Shown: positions 19,810 through 29,208, numbered from the stretch's first letter. The stretch is 40,700 nucleotides of DNA from Halisarca cf. caerulea (GCA_963170055.1 CAUJGJ010000372.1:47501-88200); one strand, 5' to 3'. The notes: generated from the sequence alone by a model not told the origin. Numbers and translations: made by a program.

Positions 19810-20176
19810 GGCATTCTTACCATGAAAGATAAGACTCTTTTGTGCAAATGGTGGTGCAAATTCTGTGTGGAGGTTCAGAAGAAAAACAGTTCATTATACC
19901 CTCCAAGACCCATCCATCATCATCTACTCAGAATACAGAGGGATGTCTGAAGTGAAACAAGTCAAGACCTGAATATCACCAATAAAGCGTTTGTATAATT
20001 AAAGAACCTCCTAGATGCACTTTTTTGGAAACTGCGTTCTGGATCCTAGCACACCACAAGGACTGCTTAATTGCATATTCTTCCGAAATGGGGAGAATTT
20101 TTACCTCAGAGATGGCATTGAACAACAAGACCTTAAACTGTCTCAATTGTCAAGGGAAGTCATTTAGGTTGAAGGG
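19810..20176 (+). pseudogene. Crypton-like tyrosine recombinase (DUF3504) fragment
   Basis: The + strand carries, with stops and shifts, LCKWWCKFCVEVQKKNSSLY, PPRPIHHHLLRIQRDV, LLDALFWKLRS, STPQGLLN, FFRNGENFYLRDGIE and LKLSQL in the order found in the DUF3504 domain. That domain derives from Crypton YR recombinases and is present in ZMYM2/3/4, QRICH1, KCTD1-related and KIAA1958 proteins and in many sponge and cnidarian copies. The C-terminal part with the catalytic Arg-His-Tyr residues is not visible. It is inside the large inverted repeat. Confidence 0.75.
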
Positions 20177-20349
20177 AAGCACTTAAATAACATGTCAAAG
20201 AATTGGTCTGAGGGGCTAAAACATCTTAAGCAAGGAAACAAAACAGTCCACCCCAGGCTAATTTAGACCAACCATATTTACAAATCGCAGTCTGCACACC
20301 TATGGAGTCAGCAAATGTTTTCAGGCCAATGTTCCTGAAAAACTGATAA

Positions 20350-22380
20350 TGGAACATAGTGGCCATTGTTTGGTCAATGGCATTGAAGACCTCTGCATAT
20401 GAAGTGAGTAGTTGAGTGAGACAGGATCGATTTTGCATAAATCCACATTGACTTTTGGATATCAAAGGACGAATGAAAGTGATAACATAACCGTAAATTA
20501 TGGTTTCCAAAACTTTGTATATGGAGCAAAGTAGTGAAATAGGTCTAAAATGAGCCACATTTGATTTATCTTTTAGTTTGGGTATGGGTTGCAGCTTATG
20601 AGTTTTCCATTAGTCTGGTATGATTGAGGAAGAGAGAGAGAGATTGAAGATATCAGTGAGTTGAGTCAAAAGTGTGTGAGCAAAGCTCTTGAAGATGAAC
20701 GAGCTAATATTATCAGGACCTGGAGCCTTGTCTGGATCTAGATTGGTGAGCACCTCATATACTTCAGCTGATGAGAGCTCCAGGGAGTTGAGCTGGCTGG
20801 TGGGAGTTGGTAGGCTGTCAATAGGTGGTAGGTTGAATGAACTGGAGGTATAAATTGAATTAAAGTAGAGATTAAAGACATGGGCTTTGTCGGCAGGACT
20901 AGTGTAAGTAGAACAGAGGTAAGTGATTGATTGTGGTAAATGGTTGCTGCTGGAGACTTTGTTTAGGTACTTGTACATCACTTTGGAGTCTCTGTGGTGG
21001 GCATTCATGATGTTGAGATGTATTTAGTTTTTGCAACAGTCATTTCTTGTTGTAAATTAGATTCAGCTATGTGCAGTCGAGATAATTTGTGATCAGTTGA
21101 TTGTCGCCGGATGGAAGTTTTCAAGGTGCAGATCTTGTTGATGTGGTGTTTGATAGATGGTGTAAAACATACCAGAACAGATTTGATCAGGACACGAGGA
21201 ATGAATAGTTTTCGTACAGATGTAATTATCGAGGATACATGAGACCATGCGTCGTTGCAGTTGACAAACAAGGCTACAGGTTGAAGTGATTGTAGGTGTG
21301 TGTTGAAATTTCCGTGGTCCATTTTGGCATATACATTAATGTACTGTTTCTTGCCTTAGGCAGTGGGGATTGAAGATAATGCATCAAAAGAGATTAGGTA
21401 GTGATCGGATTTTAGGCTAGATGTTGTACTGTCAACTGTTAAGTTGCTGATCATGTCTTCCTGGTCACATATTACTAGATCGAGAATGTTGCCATGAGTG
21501 TGAATGGGTTGAGTTAAAAGTTGTTGTAGACCAGACGAAAGCAGGGTTTCACAGAAATTGGATTCACATCGGTTTGATGATTGTAGGGTAGTCCAATCTA
21601 TTCCTGGCAAATTGAAGTCGCCAGTGATGATTATGTGCTTTGTAGGATGGTCCATACGTGTAGTTGGTGTATGTATTCTAAAATGCAATTTAGGGATTGC
21701 TTGTGTGCTGATGGGGGATGATAAAGGCAGCAGATGGTGATTGGTGGAGTGGTGGATAGTTCAGTGGTGACAATTTCTGTGCCACTTGGAGAAGGTAGAA
21801 CAATGCATGGGATTGAATGTCGTATGGCAATAAGGACACCACCGCCATGCTCATTTCTGTCTTTACGGTAGATGCTGAAATTGGTTGGGAAAATTTCTTG
21901 ATTAGCAATGCCATCTGATAGCCAGGATTCGGTTATGCAGAGAACATCAAGTAATTTGCTGTATGCAAGAGTCTGTAATCAAGATAATTTATTTTTGATG
22001 CTGCGTGCATTCCAGAGGCCTATGTAGATCACATGTGAGTTGTTGGTCCTGATATATTGTCAATCAGGGTCAGAGGGGTTAGATTGGGGAAGGGTGTAAG
22101 GATTCCGTGACGATTCAGACTGAGGTTGAGTTTGTTGTCACTAGTGACGATTGAGTGTTGGGGGGATGCAGCTGCCTCAAGTGTGCCTGACCCGTTGCCA
22201 GTATTGGTATCGGTTTGCACGTGGTCACATTTAAGAGGTTGAGTTGGGCTGTGTGCTTGTGTGTCTCCTATGTCTTCATTGATTACGTAAGATCCGTTTA
22301 TGACCTTCCCATACACTTGATTGTTTACGTAGAGCGTTGATTTCGCAAGTCTGATTTGATTTGAGGGTATTTCAGTCGAT
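20350..22380 (-). pseudogene. LINE ORF2: endonuclease and start of reverse transcriptase
   Basis: In - strand order: a linker, LWNARSIKNKL (near 22020-21985, start of the APE fold), ITESWLSDGI, RKDRNEHGGGVLIA, ITGDFNLPGIDW (near 21595-21630), LDLVICDQEDM, SDHYLISFD, then the desert to RT, LDPDKAPGPDNI (near 20710-20750) and FRPISLLCSIYKVLE with QCGF (20440-20550). Catalytic endonuclease residues in GDFN and SDH are present. Several frameshifts (near 22030, 21700, 21330, 21005, 20560) and the missing RT palm make it inactive. Confidence 0.85.
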
Positions 22381-22381
22381 A

Positions 22382-23717
22382 CAGTGCCAGTTAAAAGTAA
22401 TGAAACGATTGTCACGTGCATGAAAATGGCACCGAAAAGGGACCTGAAAAAGTATTCCATAAATCCTTTACTGGGGAATTTTGCGACAGTTTGGCCTTTG
22501 TTTAAGATAGAATGATTTCCTAGGCAGAGAATCTGAAACTTTTAAGCCTTCAAAACTTGACTGCCATGCCTTTACGGAGCAAATTAAAACGTTCTACATT
22601 TTCGATGTTACGAGAGCTGAACTGGAGCTATGGAAATATTGCTGATAAAGTGCGTTGCTCCATGTATACGCCTATAAGATATTATTTCAACGCAAGGGCA
22701 TGGCTGAAGAAATTATAATTGAGATAAAATTTTCAATCGTGAGGCTGATTTTGCCCAGAAAAGGCTGCTCTGTAGAGACTAATAGTTTCGCAAAGCGCTT
22801 TACGAGTACACCAGAAATTAGTGCCGAATTGAAGACATTCGTGGGCAAAAAGGTGACTGTGTCCAATGTGAGACGCTTTCCAAATGAATTAGGCCCGTAC
22901 AAACGTGTATCACGGCAAATGTCCCCATTTAGTGCTGGACATCGACAGGAGATCTGCGAGTCCCCCATGCGGATCAAAGTTGGACCACAGAAATCACAAT
23001 TAAATGTGAATTTCGAAGACGATTGAGTGATAAAACTTGTCTACAATACCTTTAGAACCCATGCAAAGTGAATGGAGTAGGAAGAATATCTGTTGGACTG
23101 CATTATTTCCGCTGTAAAGCACAGCAGTGGTTTGGGCGTGTATGCGATTGAAAATCGACAAGTAGAGTAGGAGGTTGGTAAGAATAGCACCCAGCGACGA
23201 CTCTGAACTATGCAAGGGTAACTTTAAATAGTATATCAGCCAATACTTACCCAGAGTCCTCATAGTTTTAAGAAAACAAGCGCTGCAAGTCACCACACGT
23301 CGTACTAATCTAGACGGAAATTTTGCACTCAAAATGAAAGCTCTAAATTCGACGGTGCAATCTCCATGTCTTCATCCGATGGAACGCCGGTGTAACCCTA
23401 TTAGTCGTCGTCTCTAGAAGCAAATTTGAAGAGTTGAGAAAAAAATTTGTGGGAGAAGATCCTGTGTCTGTAACACCATGTCGACCGCGATCACAAACCA
23501 ATTCTTGAACGTTATTCCTAATCGTTTGCAAGTTTTAAAAGAGGGAAAAGGCGAACACACAATTAATAATACCTTAAACGTATGTAGACTAGTTTAAGAT
23601 ACTAAATGGGCTAATAAATACTCTCCGTGGTGATTTTTCTAAATACTTTTTTCAAAGAGGTACAATCTGCCATTTTTGTGCACGTGACAATCGTTCCGTT
23701 ACTTTTGACTGGCACTG
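22382..23717. mobile_element. Complete-length Tc1/mariner element with TA duplication
   Basis: A 1336-bp unit with about 50-bp terminal inverted repeats. The left begins CAGTGCCAGTTAAAAGTAAT and the right is its near-complement ending ACTTTTGACTGGCACTG. Both are flanked by TA (22380-22381 and 23718-23719). The size and termini are those of an autonomous Tc1 element, but the transposase inside is decayed. Confidence 0.93.
22565..23200 (+). pseudogene. Tc1 transposase remnant
   Basis: Two HTH segments are visible: LRELNWSYGNIADKVRCS near 22605-22655 and KKVTVSNVRRFPNELGPYKR near 22847-22906, followed by a HRQEICES block in place of the usual HRxxRLxFAxxH. Downstream, a degenerate VWAC-type region can be followed to about 23200. 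Frames shift at least three times and no complete catalytic triad remains. Confidence 0.75.
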
Positions 23718-23718
23718 T

Positions 23719-23880
23719 AGTAGGCAGCAGCATTCTTTCAGTAGAATAGATTCTACTTGTCGTTCTTGCAATGATATCTGGGGCTTGATAGCAATTCCTT
23801 TATGGGCTGATAGTTTTTTCCTGTTAGACAGAACGTTTGAAATGTTGATTGAAGCTACGAACGTGAGCAATAAGGGACAT
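23719..23880 (-). pseudogene. LINE 5' coding fragment beyond the Tc1 insertion
   Basis: The - strand frame reads SNRKKLSAHKGIAIKPQISL, QERQVESILLKE and stops at the Tc1 terminal repeat; on the other side the frame resumes with LAKSTLYVNNQVYGKVING. This ERxxESILLKER...LYVNN pattern is typical of the region preceding the endonuclease in sponge LINEs. A switch to an opposite-strand element occurs just after 23880. Confidence 0.7.
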
Positions 23881-23927
23881 GGTCCGGGGCTGCTTTTGGA
23901 AAATTTACCAAGGTGTGTACAGTCATA

Positions 23928-23969
23928 CGATTGGTGATCCTAGGAGGCAGCTCCTAGGATCACCAATCG
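23928..23969. repeat. Perfect 19-bp palindrome at the edge of an RT fragment
   Basis: Arms at 23928-23946 and 23951-23969 are exact reverse complements around a 4-nt loop. The right arm encodes the conserved LLGSPI block of the RT protein, and the left arm is its inverted copy, so the palindrome arose by inverted duplication at the broken 5' end of the fragment. Confidence 0.93.
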
Positions 23970-25209
23970 AGGACAGGCAGTCCATTGATGAGGTTCTTGA
24001 AGTGAAGCAAAGTACCCTGGAATTGCTGCAAGAGAGACTTTCACTTTTGCACTCTCAGGATGCCCTATGTTTATTGAGAAATGCCTTTTCACTTCCAAAG
24101 GTATTTTATGTTCTGAGAACAGCCCTGTGTTTCCAGTCCTTCATCTTACTCAATCTAGATTAGCTCCAAAGGTCCTTACTTGAGTGTATTTGCAATATCC
24201 AACTGAGCAATGAAGCCCGGAAACAAGCATCCTTATCCATCAAATCTGCAGGTTTGGGAATCAGGAGCTGTGCCATGCTGGCACCCTCTGCATTTCTTGC
24301 ATATGCTGCTGGCAGCTCCTGTATCTCCCAGAAGATTCTCCCTATTTCCAGCAAGGTCTCCCCAATCCACCCCAGGTCAACGCTCTCACACTCTGGTCTC
24401 AGAGTCACAATGTGGAGGCACCTTCGGGACCAGATGTACATAAACAAAAGGCTCGGGACTCTCCACAGGTGAAAGCAGTCTTCTCGGTCCTTCTTGATGC
24501 TGCCATTCCCCGGGATAAAGGGCGCTTGCTGGTCGTCCAAAGGAAGGAGTCTGGTGTTTGGCTTACTGCTCCACCAGTGGCATCTCTTGGCCTCCAACTG
24601 GAAGACGAAACTGTGAGAATTGGGGTTGGACTAAGATTTGGTGTACCCATATGCTCCACCCACAAATGCACCCAGTGTGGGGACCAGGTGGATGTCTATG
24701 GTACACACGGTCTCCATTGCCGAAAGAAACCTGGCGTTCATTCCCGTCACACAGCCCTGAATGATGAAATCAAGAGATCTCTGGTGGCTACAGAAGTACC
24801 AGCCATTCTGCAGCCTGTTGTCTTTGCCGATCGGATGGCAAGCGTCCCAACGGTGTTACCATCCTCCCATGGAAAAGAGGACGTCCCCTGACATGGGCCG
24901 TAACCTGTTGGGATACTTTTGCCCCTTCGTATACCTCAATTGCAGCATCAGGGGCAGGTGCAACTGCAAATCATGCAGAAACCAGGAAACTGAGTTTCTA
25001 CAGTGAACTATCTCGCACTCACCATTTCGTCCCCATTGGCATAGAGACCCTTGGTGCTTTCGGTGATGAGGCCCCGTCCTTCTTAAAAGAATTAGGCCAT
25101 TTAATGCAGGTCAAATCAGAAACTCAATCATACCATTTGTTGTGTCAAAGAATCAGTACTATCATACAAAGGTTTAATTCTGTAGCAATTTTGTCTTGTA
25201 GTAAGGTGT
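23945..25209 (+). pseudogene. Second RT-element fragment: post-RT region and C-terminal nuclease-like domain
   Basis: Blocks in order: LLGSPIEDRQSIDEVLE, SQDALCLLRNAFSLPK, a Gly-rich GIRSCAMLAPSAFLAYAAGS segment, KESGVWLTAPPVASLGLQL, RIGVGLRFGVP, the zinc-type CTQCGDQVDVYGTHGLHC, RHTALNDEIKRSL, KRPNGVTILPW, VTCWDTFAPSY, RTHHFVPIGIETLGAFGDEA and a terminal Ile/Ser segment ending TAG at 25207-25209. It is related in layout to the 5.9-10.5 kb element but belongs to a different family. Family members usually have RPDG and WDVTC; here these are RPNG (Asn at 24849-24851) and WAVTC (Ala at 24897-24899), so two putative metal-binding acids are lost. One-base shifts lie near 24200, 24400 and 24825. 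Confidence 0.82.
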
Positions 25210-25338
25210 AGATCCAGGTTTGCTCTCTTAATTTGTTCATGTTATATGTATTTATATAGTACTCCACTGTATGTCTTTGCCACTTCCAATTAATAATTAT
25301 AATATATATACATAGATAGATAGATATATATACTAACA
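25210..25338. other. AT-rich spacer before the right inverted arm
   Basis: Includes a TATATA and GATAGATA microsatellite at about 25290-25333. No gene. Confidence 0.6.
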
Positions 25339-25866
25339 GGTAAGCCCGCATTTTGCGGGCTCATCAACTATGTCACGCCATGTGCATTGTTGTATCATGT
25401 GCATTGTTGTATCATGTACATAGTTGAGTTGAGCAGTGACTGTAAACAATATGTGTCCAGGTATGCCAATTGTGTACTATATGGTTGCAGGAGAGGTTCA
25501 TGTATAATATGAGAAATGAAAATACAAAAATGATTAGTGCAAAACTTCTTTGTAGACAATATTTCTAGTTACCGAGCAAAGCAAGGTTGATTACTTCCAC
25601 CTTGCAGGGACCTGATCTCTTGTTTGGCCTGCGAGGCCGTACAAATCGGCAATTTTGTCCCATTTCTGTTTTTTATTCTTTCATGAAATGCTTATTTGTC
25701 AAAACGTTCAGGAGCAAGGCGTGTCAATGCTCGGGCTGGGGTGCAGATAGAAAATGCCTTTCAGTGAAGCAATTTGCACTACAGTTGGAATTTATTGAGG
25801 TGGAAGTTGGAGAGTTTGGTGTGGAAGCTTCCCCCTTGTCCTCCACTGGATAGAACCCTGGTGTGT
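25339..25866. repeat. Right arm of the large inverted repeat
   Basis: Reverse-complement partner of 18944-19483, with about 85 to 90 percent identity by eye and several small indels. It starts at the inner hairpin (GGTAAGCCCGC / GCGGGCTCATC) and ends GATAGAACCCTGGTGTG. Confidence 0.9.
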
Positions 25867-26508
25867 GGGCGATAGTTTACCATGTTGTAAATGTTCATTC
25901 CTGGTCAAACACTGAACATTTCTCTGAATGTGCTCACCCAACACTTCCACAAACACCTGAATACCAAACAAAGTGGTTGATTCCTGGTAGCCCCGCACAT
26001 GAAGCTTTGAAGCATGTTGTACTAGCTCCAAAGCTGCTGCAAGATTTGCCACAATTGACCGAGTTTTGCCACACACCATTCTCTCATAACTAAATACTGC
26101 CCTAAATGCCAGCACTTCAGTTGTGATGGAATGAATGCTCGGTATCAGTTGGCTATTATTGACCACAACATACACATTGATCGACAACAGGTATGGTTCT
26201 AATCTCAGTTGTCTGTCTGTGGTGCAGTGTATAATGTGTATTTTCATGTAGGCTGTGACAATAGAGGGAATGCAACGGTTTAAGCCGTATTCCCAAAGAG
26301 TCAAAAAAATGGAGACTTAAACCAATTAAAGAAGAGAAAGACTATGCCTATTATGACGATCTAGTGCAGTGCACTATACACACTCAGCTTAACCAACCTT
26401 CACCTTTACCGCCACAACCTAACCTCCCTGCAAATATAGCTAAAACACCAAGACCTCCCTTGCAAGAACTAATTCAGCAACGCAAGACTAGATTTGGACA
26501 GCAGTAAT
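25867..26508 (+). pseudogene. C-terminal part of an unnamed DNA-transposon-type protein, with a spliced intron
   Basis: The + strand reads YHVVNVHSW, FSECAHPTLP, KWLIPGSPAHEALKHVVLAP, LLQDLPQLTEFCHT, then after a short deletion TKYCPKCQHFSCDGMNARYQ and LAIIDHN. A GT-AG intron at 26191-26251 (61 bp) follows, and the second exon runs to ESKKWRLKPIKEEKDYAYYD, DLV and a Pro-rich tail ending TAA at 26506-26508. The FCHT, KYCPKRQHFSYDGM and DHN blocks recur in a family of uncharacterised, often THAP-associated, transposase-like proteins of fish, cnidarians and sponges. One frame change lies near 26290. The 5' part is cut off exactly at the right arm of the large inverted repeat. Confidence 0.65.
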
Positions 26509-26712
26509 TAGTAAACCAAGCACTCTGATCAATAACTTAGTTTTAATGAAATGTACATGTGGTATTATTTTTGGCAAGTACTCCAACATTTTTTCGGGTA
26601 AGAAAAGATTTTAAGAACGCTAGTTGACTCTTCTTTTTTGTTCAATTGTATTTCTATCTAAACTGCAATTTAGAGGCTCGTCCGGCAACGATGAGAACAA
26701 CTTTAGCACCAA

Positions 26713-26737
26713 TGACGTCACGGGTTCGCACTTCCGG
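26713..26737. promoter_or_regulatory. CRE and ETS-type motif pair
   Basis: A perfect CRE palindrome TGACGTCA at 26713-26720 is followed nine bases later by ACTTCCGG (26730-26737), the ETS-family core, and then by AAAAATGG. Such pairs mark many metazoan promoters. No gene start is evident immediately downstream, so this may be a decayed or transposon-derived promoter. Confidence 0.35.
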
Positions 26738-26884
26738 CAAAAAAATGGTGGACACGATCAACCTGTACGTATTGGTTTTACAATCTGCATGCTCGTATTA
26801 AAAGTTCGATAACCCGATTTTTGAAGATAGTTAAGCATATTACTTTGGATTCTGGGATTAAAATTCTACCAAAAATTTTGCCTT

Positions 26885-27020
26885 CAGTTCCCCTTTAAGA
26901 GGTATTCCTTTAAACAGTTCTTTTACTACAATGCATGTATGCAAATGATTCTGTACTTGCAGACTACATTCCATTAAACCAGAATATTCCTTAAACTGTT
27001 ATGCGCTTAAAGGGCAACTG
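26885..27020. mobile_element. Small inverted-repeat element
   Basis: CAGTTCCCCTTTAAG at 26885-26899 and CTTAAAGGGCAACTG at 27006-27020 are reverse complements with one mismatch. The 136-bp unit has no coding capacity. No clear target duplication. Confidence 0.55.
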
Positions 27021-27094
27021 GACCCAAAAAAACAAGTTGCTCTCAAACTGTAGGGCCACATCAAAGGATACACCCACACATCATGGTACAAATA

Positions 27095-27300
27095 ATAGAT
27101 ATCCAGATATATTATAAATATCTGGATATATAATAACTATCCAGGTATATAATAAATATCCGGATATATAATAAATATCTGGATATATGAAAAATATCTG
27201 GATGTATAATAAATATCCGGATATATATCTAAATATCCGGATATATTTCTAAATATCTGGATGTATGTTATATATCCCTATATGTATTTGAAATATCCAT
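27095..27300. repeat. Palindromic AT-rich minisatellite
   Basis: About nine diverged copies of a roughly 20-23-bp unit containing ATATCCGGATAT or ATATCTGGATAT, separated by AATAAAT. Each unit is itself a palindrome, so the array can form cruciforms. Confidence 0.9.
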
Positions 27301-27390
27301 TTTTATACTGAATTTTTGTACAAACAGTGCCCCATAGTTTACTGTATGAAAACATGTTCAATGAATGTTCAGCTGTAACAGTTACTGTGG

Positions 27391-27585
27391 TACAGTAAAA
27401 CTTATGATTAAGGAATACCTCCGAAATACAGAAACCTCCTAAAACAGGACACTGCTGCTGTGTCCCTTTTGAAGCCCCCCAGATTGACGTGTACATTTGA
27501 ATTGTCAAATATAAGGACAACTCCATATGTACAGGACAGCTTACTGTAGTCCCAGTGGTGTCCTTACTATAGAGGTTTCACTGTA
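27391..27585. mobile_element. Tc1-type miniature element
   Basis: TACAGTAAAACTT on the left is the near-complement of AGGTTTCACTGTA on the right, and the inner part repeats pieces of the termini (CAGAAACCTCC, GTGTCC). The ends carry TA. Length 195 bp, non-coding. Confidence 0.65.
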
Positions 27586-27633
27586 TTTGAGCCCATGGCA
27601 AATAATTGAAATGACGAAAAATTAGAGCATATA

Positions 27634-28409
27634 CAGTACAAGTCGTAGAAAACATGATGTTAACCGATAAAGGTAAAGCGACATCAGCGCTTTTCTGCTG
27701 CCGGATTATTAGTTCATAAACAGCGAAAATTTAACTGTTCGCGTTTGCACTTGCGGAAGTAATCTAACCGCTAACGTTTACCCTTTACGGATCGTGGAAA
27801 AAATGGCTGTGAGTTTGGAATTTCGCCAAGCAAAGGATCTTCAGCATTTTTTCCAAAGGAAGGTTTCGTTCGGACAAATTTCGCAAGTACGTACTTCGAC
27901 TCGAAAGATTGATCAGAGCATCCCGATGCAGACAGTTTCGGCCATCGTTCGCAAGTACCAGAAGTACGGGACGCTTTCTAGACGACCAGGTTCAAGAAGA
28001 CCTTTCAAACTGACGAGTGGCATACTGGCCATCGTTGAGAAAAGAATGCGCAAAGACAACGAGACAACAGCAGCTGCAACACAGTTGCTTAAACTTCACG
28101 AATTCTTTCCCGTCGTATCTGACAAGGTAGTTTCCCTCGTATCTAGAATCTTCTCCATCTTCAAAGCCAGGTTAACGTCGCAAATATTAGAAGTATCGAT
28201 CAAAACAAGTATCTCACTCAATATCGAAAAAGCTCACTCTAAACCGAAAACCGTTGACACTTGTAGTACTAACAGCTAAATTAACCGTTAATGTATATCC
28301 GCTAACCGTTATTGGATATCCGAAAACACATATGCGACAAACGCCAAAGCAAGCGCTAAAGGCAAAACGCTAAACGTAATTTTCGTCATGTTTTCTATGA
28401 CGCGTACTG
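27634..28409. mobile_element. Internally deleted Tc1-like element
   Basis: Inverted ends CAGTACAAGTCGTAGAAAAC and GTTTTCTATGACGCGTACTG, flanked by TA at 27632-27633 and 28410-28411. The 776-bp interior encodes only the N-terminal DNA-binding part of a Tc1 transposase. Confidence 0.85.
27803..28279 (+). CDS. Tc1 transposase N-terminal fragment, DNA-binding domain only
   Basis: An uninterrupted 158-codon frame from ATG at 27803. Residues about 45-95 contain QTVSAIVRKYQKYGTLSRRP and GSRRPFKLTSGILAIVEKRM, the paired HTH and linker of Tc1-type transposases, followed by ETTAAATQLLKL. After about residue 105 the similarity ends and the sequence is unrelated to the catalytic domain. The frame is intact, so a DNA-binding product could be made. 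Whether it is expressed is unknown. Confidence 0.7.
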   Translation: MAVSLEFRQAKDLQHFFQRKVSFGQISQVRTSTRKIDQSIPMQTVSAIVRKYQKYGTLSRRPGSRRPFKLTSGILAIVEKRMRKDNETTAAATQLLKLHEFFPVVSDKVVSLVSRIFSIFKARLTSQILEVSIKTSISLNIEKAHSKPKTVDTCSTNS

Positions 28410-28604
28410 TAAGGTATATTTCTATCCCAGTTTGAGAAAGATCAAAGGAAAACCTGGGCATGTATTGTAGTTATCACCCGAGTAATAATTACCAGGTGTT
28501 AATAGAGTCAATTTGGTGTTAATAAAATCAATTATTCCCAATTAAGTCTACTAATTGAAAATCAATTTGCATGGGGTAGAAGTTAGTTATATCCCGGTTC
28601 AATC

Positions 28605-28658
28605 GCATGATATCCAGGTTATCGCCCGTGACCTTGGGCGATGACCTGGATATCATGC
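28605..28658. repeat. 23-bp hairpin with 8-nt loop
   Basis: Arms 28605-28627 and 28636-28658 are reverse complements with one mismatch that would be a G-U pair in RNA. GC content of the arms is well above the flanks. Confidence 0.92.
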
Positions 28659-28676
28659 TCATATATATATATATAC

Positions 28677-29077
28677 AGTTGACTCTCATTAATACGAAAT
28701 AGCATGTGTTTTAATCCTACGTCAGAGACCCTAATTATTCGTCACGCAGGCCAGACACCTTCGTTCTGCCATTTGTTGTGCCAATAATATACTAGAGAAA
28801 CTGCTTTTCCTTCGTTAATATTCATCATTTTTATTTTATTCGAGTAATTGTCTAATTCAGATTCCAAAATTCCTTGTATACGTGGTATCCTCGAATGGGC
28901 GCAACAATTCTCAAGCTAGAAACGGCCAATTTTCGATGGTTCTAATTCACCATCGTCGATTCTAAATATCGTCCCCCCATTCCAATTATTCGCCACCTTC
29001 AGAAACCTTGCAATTCCATTCTAAATGACGTTTTTTCCCTGACAATTGCTCTGACGAAAAATTAGAGCATATACTGT
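28677..29077. mobile_element. Possible miniature element
   Basis: The left end CAGTTGACTCTCATTAATAC weakly matches the complement of the right end ending TTAGAGCATATACTG. The interior is non-coding with several TTCGTC/GACGAA motifs. The 23-base string at the right end also occurs at 27612-27634 next to the Tc1-like element. Confidence 0.4.
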
Positions 29078-29165
29078 GTATATATCTATATATTAATTTC
29101 CCATGCAATTATTTCATTGTTGCTTATTAATTCATGTTTTTAAGTGTCAGCCATCTATGTATGAT

Positions 29166-29208
<43 letters not shown>

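Larger units (their letters stand above)
20350..23880 (-). mobile_element. LINE (CR1/L2/Jockey-type, APE endonuclease) interrupted by a Tc1 element
   Basis: Read on the - strand. The 5' part is at 23880-23719 and 22380-22030, continuing into the APE endonuclease and RT until similarity stops near 20350. It is truncated on the 3' side within RT motif 2, before the catalytic FADD/YADD box. A 1338-bp insertion (Tc1 plus one TA) separates its 5' part. As that length is a multiple of three, an open frame passes through the junction. Confidence 0.85.
18950..25860. mobile_element. 6.9-kb long-inverted-repeat structure (foldback or hAT-like) filled with nested elements
   Basis: Ends are CAGGGTTCTATC and GATAGAACCCTG, each the edge of a 530-540-bp inverted repeat. 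The 5.86-kb centre contains fragments of four other element types and no transposase of its own. It may be a foldback-type transposon that served as an insertion target, or two copies of one miniature element inserted in opposite orientation. The flanks (CACAC left, GTGTG right) are not a direct duplication; they extend the inverted repeat instead. Confidence 0.55.

Noticed and set aside
22382..22460. Hydrophobic signal-peptide-like N-terminus of the LINE protein
   Set aside because: These residues come from the Tc1 terminal repeat, not from the LINE.
29052..29080. Tc1 excision footprint
   Set aside because: The preceding 23 bases look like the end of a repeat family, so the CTGT may simply be its terminus.
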